DNA of 14,354 nucleotides. It comes from Larix sibirica (lineage: Eukaryota; Streptophyta; Pinopsida; Pinales; Pinaceae). The stretch spans positions 18,098-32,451 of the forward strand of contig NWUY0300108718.1 of NCBI GenBank assembly GCA_004151065.3, in the 5' to 3' direction. The translations under genes and the position numbers were made by a program. The notes beneath the pieces were generated by a model. That model saw only the letters and a program-made list of their open reading frames with translations, had not been told where the DNA came from and made no database searches. This document shows, in pieces, positions 7,963 through 14,354 of this stretch (the stretch's first letter is position 1; each line of letters opens with the position of its first letter).

Positions 7963-8700
7963 ATGAAAATCATGTCGTGGAATATCAGAGGACTTAATAG
8001 TGTAAAAAAGAGAAAAATACTCCAAAGGAATATTGATAGAGAGAAACCAATGGTTGTCTTAGTGCAGGAATCCAAATGTTCAGAAATTGAATTGAGAGAA
8101 ATGGGAAAGAATATATGGAGAGGAAGTGAAATGATATCCATCGACGTGCGAGAATAGCAGGAGGTTTGGTAATTTTTTGGAACCCACGAGAAGTAAGTAT
8201 GTTAAATTTTCTAGCATCTAAGCACATTATTTCAACTGAATTTCATGTGCTTGGAACTAATGTAAGAGGGATTATTTCAAATGTATACAGTCCCTACTAT
8301 TCTACTCTGAAAGAAGGTTTACTAAGTTCTTTAGAAACCTTAGGAATATGGGTTTGGTAGAGATAGTGGATTATAGGGGGAGATTTCAACTTAATTATAA
8401 ATTTAGAGGAGAAAAAGGGAGGGATAAGGACAATAAACTCGGTGAATATCAGGCTTGGTGAAGTAATAGAAAACCTTCAACTAGTTGATGTCCGAACCTC
8501 TAACAATATGTACACATGGAACAATAAACGAACATGGTATAGACAAATTGCAACGAGACTGGACAGATTCTTGGTATCTGAGTTGATTGTGATGGGGGTG
8601 GGGAAATATCGGCCATGGTTCTCCCAACAACAGGGTCAGATCATTGGCCTATCAGTCTATATTGGGGAAGAGTAGGTGAACATCTTAGAATACCATTCAG
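7963..8700 (+). other. APE-type endonuclease domain of ORF2
   Basis: This domain nicks the target DNA to prime reverse transcription. Conserved elements seen: SWNIRG with the catalytic Asn codon at 7981; VLVQESK with the metal-binding Glu at 8068-8070; NVYSPY (about 8280); GGDFN with Asp 8382-8384 and Asn 8388-8390; TRLDRFLVS (about 8553); and SDHWPI with the Asp and His of the active site at 8639-8644. The text changes frame near 8148 and again before 8633, and has stops at 8358 and 8364. All key residues are still spelled, but in three phases. Confidence 0.85.
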
Positions 8701-9315
8701 TTTTGAGAATTTATGGCTTCTACATCCAAACTTCTCGGAGTAAGTTAGTAAATGGTGGAGTAACTATGTTCTGCCGAGTGGATCCCTGATGTACAAGTTC
8801 CAACAAAAATTGAAATATATAAAAGAGAAAGTGAATATATGGAACAAGGAGACCTTCGGGAACATATTCAAGGAAAAAAGAGTAATGGAGGCCAAGCTTG
8901 AATAGTTTCAAAAGGAAATTCAAGGGAACAAATATTTATTGATGAAAGGAAACATATAGAACGGGAACTCATAGAGAAACTAGATAACAGAGAGGCCCAA
9001 GAGGAAGTGTCGTGGAAGAAAAAATGTAGAAACAATTGGCTTAAAGAAGGGGACCGAAATACACAGTTCTTCCACAAGGATGCTATTCAATACAGGAAAA
9101 CCAACAGAATCATTCACCTTAAAACTAAGGAAGGGAATTTGGTGGAAATGCAAGGAGAAATAGAAAAGGAATTGAAAACCTCCTTCTAGGATCTCTTGGA
9201 AAAACAAGTCCCAGATAGAAGTATGTGTATAGATAAAGTGACTCAAAACATCCCAAATTTTGTAATGTGGGAACATAATGAACTCCTAATGAGGTCCATA
9301 GAGATGCAAGAAGTG

Positions 9316-10150
9316 GAGGAAGCAGTGAATGCCATGGAAGGAGGTAAAGCACCGGGACAAAATGGTTTTACAACAAACTTATTTCAATCATGCTAGGAGA
9401 TGTTGAAGCATGAAGTGTTGGATATAGTGGAAGACTCAATTAGAATAGGTGGGATATTGAAAGCCTTTAATTCAACCTTCCTATCCTTCATACCCAAATA
9501 AAGTGGAGCGGATAATCCAAAAAAATTCATACCAATTGCTTTGTGTAGTGCTATCTTTAAGATAATAACGAAAGTAATAGTGAACCTGTTAAAACCCCTG
9601 ATTCCTTTAACCATATCCCCAAAACATGCATGCTTTGTAGAAGGAAGACAAATCTTGCATGGAATTATCCTCGCGCACAAGGTCATCCATTCTCTGAAGG
9701 TGAAGAAGAAACCCTGTATGCTAATAAAATTGGATCTGTCAAAGGCTTACGATAAATTAAGTTGGTAGTACATGGAAAGAATGTTGTTGGAATTTGGTAT
9801 TCATGAAAGATGGGTAAAGTGGATAGTAAATATTTCATCCACAAACTTCTTCTCCATTTTGGTCAATGGAACACCCTCGATAACCTTCAAATCCACCATA
9901 GGTATCCGGTAAGGAAATCCATTATCCATTTCCCTATTTGTGTTAATGGCAGAAGGTTTAGGAAGGACCATTAACTCAAGAGTGAGTGACCACTCGATCA
10001 AAGGCGTTCGACTACATGGGGAGGAGAAAAGGTTAGTTACACCAGCAATTTGTGGACGATACAATGCTCATGGGAACATCCTCGGTTCAAGAGGCTAAAA
10101 CCATAAAGTAGGTTCTGGCAGATTTTCTGAAGGCGAGCGAATCAAAGATC
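9316..10150 (+). other. Reverse transcriptase domain of ORF2
   Basis: The RT_nLTR type polymerase that copies element RNA into DNA. Seen in order: GGKAPGQNGF (normally GKAPGpDGF, about 9343-9366); SFIPK; a PIALCS block (normally RPISL, about 9532); HACFVEGRQI; motif A LDLSKAYDKLSW (about 9733-9765) with the catalytic Asp; GIR-stop-GNPLS in place of GIRQGCPLS, with the stop at 9910; and motif C QFVDDTMLMG, where FVDD is at 10049-10060. The frame changes from 9007-type to 10049-type phase near 10037-10046. Stops at 9394, 9499, 9766, 9910 and 10109 rule out a functional product. Confidence 0.88.
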
Positions 10151-11149
10151 AACAAAGAGAAATCACAGGTATTCTTTCTTAACACCCAAGTGATAACCCA
10201 GAGAAATATTCTTAGAATTTTAGAATTCCAAAGAGGAATGTTTCCCGCAAAATGTCTAGGGGCACCGATAGAAGAGTCGGTGATAAAAAGTATATCATGG
10301 AAAGAATTGTTGGATAAAATGAAGTTTAAGTTGTCCCACTGGGTGTTGAGATCTCTGAACTTTTTAGGGAGATTAATAATGGTAAAGGAATTCTTACAAG
10401 CTCTACCTATGTATCTATTCTCTATTTCGACATTGCCAAAAGTGGTCTTGAAAAAAACAAGGATTATCCAAAGATCATTCCTATGGGGAGGATCAGAAGA
10501 GAGACAAAAATGGGCTCTGGTTGGTTGGCAAACAATCTGCACCCCGAATAATATGGGTAGCTTGGGGTTGAGAGATTTAGAAACAAGCGACGAAGTTCTA
10601 AGTGCCAAAATATGGTGGTGGTGGGTGACCTACACCATAGAACCCTGGGAAAGGATGTGGCACGTGAATTACACCAATAAATGGGAAAGAGGGAAGCTAA
10701 TAAGATATGCTGAAGACGAGTAGAGATCCCAAATATGGAGAGTAGCGCAAAGAAACCGAGAGATAATTAAATAACATAGCTTCTGGGAAATATGTGATGG
10801 ACAAGACACAAATTTCTTTACGAACTCTTGGAAGCAATTCCAAAAGTTAGCTGAGTCGACTAACCTCCCAGAACTTTGGGAGATTGTGGAAAGATCCAAT
10901 GTAGTCAAAGTCAAGGATATGTGGGAGATGGAGAACCTAAATGGGTATTTTCGAAGATGGAAAGCAATCAGATGGTGGCAACGATGAGGATCCAAAGCAA
11001 ACGTCCATGAACTTTGGGATATCATCCAAGGAAGGAAAATTAAAGAACAAGAGGGAAGGGACAAGCTAAGGTGGGGATATTCACCATCAGAAACATTCAG
11101 TATGAAAGAAGCTACTATTCTGCGTGCAAGGTTTAACCAACTACCACGA

Positions 11150-11345
11150 GATTCAAAATGGGGGAAATTATGGAAAGTGAAAATGTGACCAGAAGTTACA
11201 TTATTCATATGGTTGGTTTTATGGAGAATACTTTTGACATGGGGGAATCTAATAAAAAGGGGGTTTGTGGGGCTGGCATGGTGTTGTGTATGCAATAAGG
11301 AGGGGGGGTCGATAGACCACCTTCTAGATAGTTGTGAATTATCGG
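11150..11345 (+). other. zf-RVT zinc-binding domain of ORF2
   Basis: The conserved C-terminal zinc-binding region of plant LINE ORF2s. The text WGKLWKVK (followed by a TGA where Trp is usual, at 11186), TLFIWLVLWRILLT, then WCCVCNKEGGSIDHLLDSC supplies a C-x2-C...H...C pattern (first Cys codons at 11282-11293). It probably helps bind template RNA or target DNA. It lies in the same frame as the RT motif C region. Confidence 0.8.
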
Positions 11346-11552
11346 TAGAGCTATGGGGGAATGGTGAAAGAATCTTTAGAAGATCAAGAAAATGCATAGG
11401 AGACACTGTCAATACAATAATAGAATGGCAGGAAAAGTCGTTCAAGAATCCGATTTTAAATTGGATTTGGGACCTCTTTCTAGGATTCCTAATGTGGGAG
11501 ATCTGGAAGGAAAGAAATAGAATAATTTTCAAAGGAAAGAGATGAAAAATGG

Positions 11553-11685
11553 AAGAAGTATGGACAAGAGTGAATGTGTATGTGAAATAATCCCTGAAGT
11601 TGTCATAGTGGGGGACAATATAAGAAGTATGGACAAGAGTGAAGATATATGTGAAAGAATCCCTGAAGTGGTCATAGTGGGGGAC
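11553..11685 (+). repeat. 69-bp in-phase tandem duplication in ORF2
   Basis: Two copies start at 11553 and 11622 (period 69 bp, 23 codons). Over the 64 comparable bases 59 match. The translation repeats RSMDKSE...IPEVVIVGD twice, and the second copy runs straight into the first catalytic motif of RNase H (VGDFDGDSKGNP). Because the period is a multiple of three, the duplication itself did not shift the frame. Confidence 0.95.
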
Positions 11686-12083
11686 TTTGATGGAGATTCA
11701 AAAGGGAATCCATATCATCAGGGTATGGAGAGATAATAATAAATCGTGCAGGAGACATAATAGGCCTAGTGTGGGGAAACATAGGAGAGACCACAAATAA
11801 TGAGGCGGAACTAGAGGGCCTTATAAATGGCATAAAGTACATATTAAAGATGGGGTGGTTGCTGACCGTTATAGAAGGGGATTCTCATATTATTATTCAA
11901 ATGGAGGAAAAGTTACAATCAGGATCAAAATCGTTAAAGATAGGGAAAAATTGGAGGTTAGAAGCACAACTGGAAAATATTGCAGTCATTTTATCCAGGG
12001 CCCCCACATTAATCTTCAATCACACAAAAAGGAAAGCAAACAAAGTGGCTGACAGGATAGTTAACCATGGGGTAAACGATAGA
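11680..12083 (+). other. RNase H domain of ORF2
   Basis: RNase H degrades the RNA strand of RNA-DNA hybrids. Plant L1 lineages are known to have gained an archaeal-type RNase H at the ORF2 C-terminus. All the expected acidic residues are readable: Asp in GDFDGDSKGNP (11689-11691), Glu in NNEAELEGL (11808-11810), Asp in EGDSHIII (11880-11882), and Asp in NKVADRIVNHG (12051-12053), with the usual His upstream (12021-12023). One phase change lies at about 11715-11722, between the first motif and GYGEIIINRAG. The domain closes at TAA 12084-12086. Confidence 0.88.
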
Positions 12084-12086
12084 TAA

Positions 12087-13247
12087 TCATGGAAGGAAGT
12101 AGAATGGAATGATTTGGAGGAAGGCGAGCTTAAATCTTGCTGCAGGGAACTAGCATCCATAGATGTAGGAATCTTGGATGTGGGTGTGAATGAAGACCAA
12201 GTGGCCCACTTGGGAGGATGCGTGGAGAGGGTATACTGGCCATGTGGTGAGCAGGATAGCAAGGAGGTGTCAGACGCCGAGGTTCTAGCTAATGGAAGGA
12301 GATAGTTAATGTAGGGGATGTGAAGGTTGGGAAGTTATGAAGCGAGGGAGAATAATGTACGGGGATAGAGGAGCAGACAAGATAGGAATAAAGCCATAGG
12401 AAGAGAGTTAATGAAGCTACAAATGACGAGTAATTGGTTCAGAGGTGAAGTAGAACTGGAGAGCGTTTGGAGAAATGGTGATGAAGGTAATGACGATAGC
12501 AATGAAGTAACATGCATTGATGGAAGTAATGTCGAATCAAGCGGAATAACACATCCATTGAATGCGACCTCGGAGGAAGGAAGTATAATAAGACTGATGG
12601 TGAGTGAAGCCGAGAAGAATTAGGTGCGAAGGAGAATTGAGGCATTGTTGGTTAAACGAAATCTAGAAGTGTTGGCGGTGAAGTATTTGAGTATGGCACT
12701 CCGTCAGAGGATGAGAAGTAGGCGGGGTGGGAGAAGCAGGAGAGAAAAGAAAGTCGTGGAGAATGAAGAAGAAAAATGGTACATGAGATGAATTCTGGAA
12801 TATGTGAACGAATGCATATCTGGAATGGAGGAAGAGGAGATGGAGGAAAGGATGGAAGAAAAGGTGGCACCGACGGGATTGAGCCTGTACTATTTAATGG
12901 GAAATATTTTAGCCAAAACCATGCTGGAGAGGGAAATTTTTTGGGACTTGGTGATGCAGGTCCTCAATAATATGAAGGAAGATATGGTGCGTAACCTCTT
13001 GAATATGGAGGGGGTAATGGGTCTGGCTAAGGCCCCATATGGGCATCGTGTGGAGCAGGAGGAAACCCCGCCAACTGCTTTGGTTCAACCAAAAACTGTT
13101 AAAGAGGACCATCAGAACGCATCTCCAAGGAATGAGGTCAATGCAAAAGAGACTGTTGGGGCACATGAGACAACTGGGAACCATGCTATGGCGGAAGAGC
13201 ATGAAGCACAAGAGGAGGGAGCGCATGCTACGTCTGTGGCAGGGTAA
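12087..13247 (+). pseudogene. Unassigned C-terminal extension of LINE ORF2
   Basis: Past the stop after RNase H, the same frame continues for 387 codons to TAA 13245-13247, with only six further stops (12303, 12312, 12321, 12366, 12621, 12789) and no frameshift. Its character changes along its length: an acidic Val/Gly-rich part (12100-12300), a damaged part (12303-12410), a Glu/Asp/Asn-rich part (12411-12620), a strongly basic part (12624-12740, with RQRMRSRRGGRSRREKK), an acidic then amphipathic helix-like part (12800-13020) and an Ala/Glu/His/Thr-rich tail (13060-13240). No domain is recognised. It could be ancestral ORF2 tail, a captured gene fragment, or partly chance openness in purine-rich sequence. 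Confidence 0.55.
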
Positions 13248-13735
13248 ATTCCATGCGTAATTTCTGGAACTCTATCATTTTTGTTTTTTCGATAGGAATG
13301 TTATTGACAATGTATCCCAATATTGTAAGCAGAAACGCCTTAGACCTGAACCAGGATAGTATACGGCCACGGGCTATGAAAACTATGGTGAATAATTTTG
13401 ATGTAAATCATGTTGTTGGGCGTCAATGGGTGGGGGTAGAATATTTTGAGAATTTAGTGAGTGTGTGTTGGAAAATAGACCGTGCATGGGGATCAAAGGC
13501 TAATTGTGGGGAATCGGGTCTGTAGGGGGAAGGGAAAATTTGTTGTGGTATACAGTTCTATCAAAATGTATTGTACAACAGTGTTTTGTAAGAAAAATTC
13601 ATAATGTAAAGATGACAAGTAGACTAGAAGGAACTAGAAGCGGCTCTTGTCCCGGAAAGGGCTTTTTTTGCAACTTTATATACAGTTTTACCAGTTAGTA
13701 ATCAAATATTTCTATCTCTTACTCACAAAAAAAAA
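13248..13735 (+). other. LINE 3' untranslated region and A9 tail
   Basis: Between the last stop and the target-site duplication is non-coding sequence ending in nine As (13727-13735). Near the end, CGGCTCTTGTCCCGGAAAGG followed by GCTTTTTTT could form a weak hairpin (CCC/GGG) before a T run, comparable in position to the 3' structures that many plant L1 reverse transcriptases recognise. There is no AATAAA close to the tail. The small open frames at 13253-13525 and 13504-13698 show no domain. Confidence 0.6.
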
Positions 13736-13744
13736 TCATTTGGT
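13736..13744 (+). repeat. Target-site duplication, right copy
   Basis: TCATTTGGT follows the A9 tail directly and equals the left copy at 6437-6445. If the last tail As are counted, the match could instead begin at AATCAT with a 4-bp TCAT slippage difference in the left copy; the right border would then shift by only two bases. Confidence 0.75.
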
Positions 13745-13765
13745 AATTAATACATTAAATAAATA

Positions 13766-13829
13766 TACTAGTGCACATGCACAATGTAGGTATACATAGC
13801 TAGTGTATACATACCTGCACATGTACTAA
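13766..13829. repeat. Imperfect palindrome in right flank
   Basis: The left arm TACTAGTGCACATG...AGGTAT and the right arm ATACCTGCACATGTACTA are imperfect inverted copies around a centre near 13800 (AGCTAGTG). The AT-rich ends (TAATTAATAC on the left, TAATTATAAA on the right) extend the symmetry weakly. It could be a small MITE-like relic or a cruciform-prone AT-rich sequence. No target-site duplication was confirmed. Confidence 0.5.
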
Positions 13830-13837
13830 TTATAAAA

Positions 13838-14354
13838 AAAACATCATCTCTAATGCATAGTTCCTGCATATTCTCACCCAAGTATGAAAGATAACAAATA
13901 GTAATCACAACATCTTGGCAATCACACTAACTAGTTTACAATAATTCAATACAAACGAAACAACATACTGATATCATCACACATGATTAAAGAAATATTT
14001 ATAGCACATAAAAGTAACCAAGTTGTTATAACTAACTCACAATAGCCTTCACAATTACTTCAAACCTAACTTACTTCCATCTTCCACATCCTATCGTTTC
14101 CTCTATTGGAATATGCTAGAGAATCAACTCTATTGAACTAACTCTAGATAAATCTTGTAACCATAAGTGTCAACTATATCGGCCAAGATTCCCCAGTCGA
14201 TAAATAATAGTCATCATCACAAAACTTGGGGAATGTGGCTTAGCCCAGTCTTCCCATGACTCTAGGTTTTGGAGGATACATGGTGGGTAATACCTCCATG
14301 TTTTCAAACAATCTACCTAAGCGGACTTAAAGGCCAGATCTCTCTAGTCCAACT
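13838..14354. other. Gene-free right flank
   Basis: No supported gene. The final 200 bp are less AT-rich and contain a local inverted repeat (ATTCCCCAGT at 14188-14197 and ACTTGGGGAAT at 14224-14234) and a TGGAGG/CCTCCA pair (about 14270-14299). These might belong to an LTR or other repeat that continues beyond the window, but there is no partner here to test that. Confidence 0.45.

Larger units (their letters stand above)
7963..13247 (+). pseudogene. LINE ORF2 remnant (EN-RT-zf-RNH plus extension)
   Basis: ORF2 is the replication polyprotein of the element. It starts at ATG 7963, directly after the ORF1 TAA (7960-7962) and in the same phase, giving MKIMSWNIRGLN. Domains follow the order endonuclease (7963-8700), linker with LKEGDRNTQFFHK (about 9046-9084), reverse transcriptase (about 9316-10150), thumb/connection (10150-11150), zf-RVT (about 11180-11345), RNase H (about 11680-12083) and a C-terminal extension to TAA 13245-13247. 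The phase changes near 8148, 8610-8635, 8930, 10037-10046, 11543-11680 and 11715-11722. In-frame stops include 8358, 8364, 8741, 8903, 9187, 9394, 9499, 9766, 9910, 10109, 10721, 10772, 10985 and 11186. At roughly 1,760 codons it is longer than usual plant L1 ORF2s of about 1,200-1,400 codons, because of the RNase H and the tail. Confidence 0.85.
6446..13735 (+). mobile_element. Near-complete L1-type LINE with RNase H
   Basis: A 7.29-kb non-LTR retrotransposon relic bounded by the 9-bp duplication and ending in an A9 tail (13727-13735). It has two ORFs in the plant L1 order: ORF1 with DUF4283 and a zinc-knuckle remnant, and ORF2 with APE-type endonuclease, RT, zf-RVT and RNase H, followed by an unexplained C-terminal extension and a 3' untranslated region. 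The sense strand is strongly purine-rich, unlike the AT-rich flanks. Intact copies move by nicking the target and reverse transcribing their own RNA at the nick. This copy cannot do so alone, because ORF1 and ORF2 carry many stops and about six ORF2 frame changes. Coherent ends suggest a full-length rather than a 5'-truncated insertion. Confidence 0.88.

Noticed and set aside
7710-8141. 143-codon minus-strand open frame with hydrophobic stretches
   Set aside because: It is antisense to the ORF1 tail and the endonuclease start; apparent membrane segments arise from purine-rich sense codons.
10087-10608. 173-codon minus-strand open frame
   Set aside because: Antisense to the RT thumb region, where the plus strand reads recognisable LINE text in one frame for over 170 codons.
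10669-11532. 287-codon minus-strand open frame, the longest in the window
   Set aside because: It lies opposite the ORF2 thumb and zf-RVT region, which has clear family motifs on the plus strand. The Ser/Phe/His-rich translation is typical of the antisense of purine-rich coding sequence.
13253-13698. Small plus-strand open frames after the last ORF2 stop
   Set aside because: They change phase, show no domain, and lie where the LINE 3' UTR is expected before the poly-A tail.
1-14354. CRISPR array, bacterial operon, riboswitch or rRNA gene
   Set aside because: No regularly spaced direct repeats, ribosome binding sites or conserved RNA cores were seen, and the content is that of a plant nuclear repeat region.

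Overview
The window looks like repeat-rich nuclear DNA of a seed plant, most probably a gymnosperm (conifer-like). Three things suggest this: the style of the L1-type LINE (DUF4283 ORF1; ORF2 with endonuclease, reverse transcriptase, zf-RVT and RNase H), a decayed plant Ty1/copia-type gag, and long AT-rich stretches with no gene. The conifer assignment rests on remembered family resemblance. No intact, expressed-looking host gene is visible.

Layout: (1) 58-1506, minus strand: the gag region of a Ty1/copia-like LTR element, kept in one reading frame with six internal stops and no frameshift. Its pol would lie beyond the left edge. (2) 1507-5427: about 3.9 kb without a recognisable gene. It holds short duplications (50 bp x2 at 4021-4120; 17 bp x2 at 4240-4271) and isolated TATA-like motifs. 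(3) 5428-5999: two small unidentified reading frames that overlap by ATGA, the second with one premature stop. (4) 6129-6290: a short scrap resembling an LRR receptor-like kinase domain, then a 33-bp tandem duplication. (5) 6446-13735: a near-complete L1-type LINE on the plus strand, flanked by a 9-bp target-site duplication (6437-6445 and 13736-13744) and ending in nine A residues. (6) 13745-14354: AT-rich flank with an imperfect palindrome, no gene seen.

The LINE dominates the window. ORF1 (about 6482-7962) carries DUF4283, a damaged zinc knuckle and a charged tail. ORF2 (7963-13247) begins directly after the ORF1 stop and in the same phase. It runs APE-type endonuclease, reverse transcriptase, zf-RVT, RNase H, and then about 387 codons of extra coding-like sequence in the RNase H frame that I cannot assign to a family. 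Stops and about six frameshifts make it a non-autonomous relic, although the key active-site residues of all three enzymes remain readable. The most interesting items are the long ORF2 C-terminal extension, the 69-bp in-phase duplication just before RNase H, and the unidentified ATGA-overlapping pair at 5428-5999.
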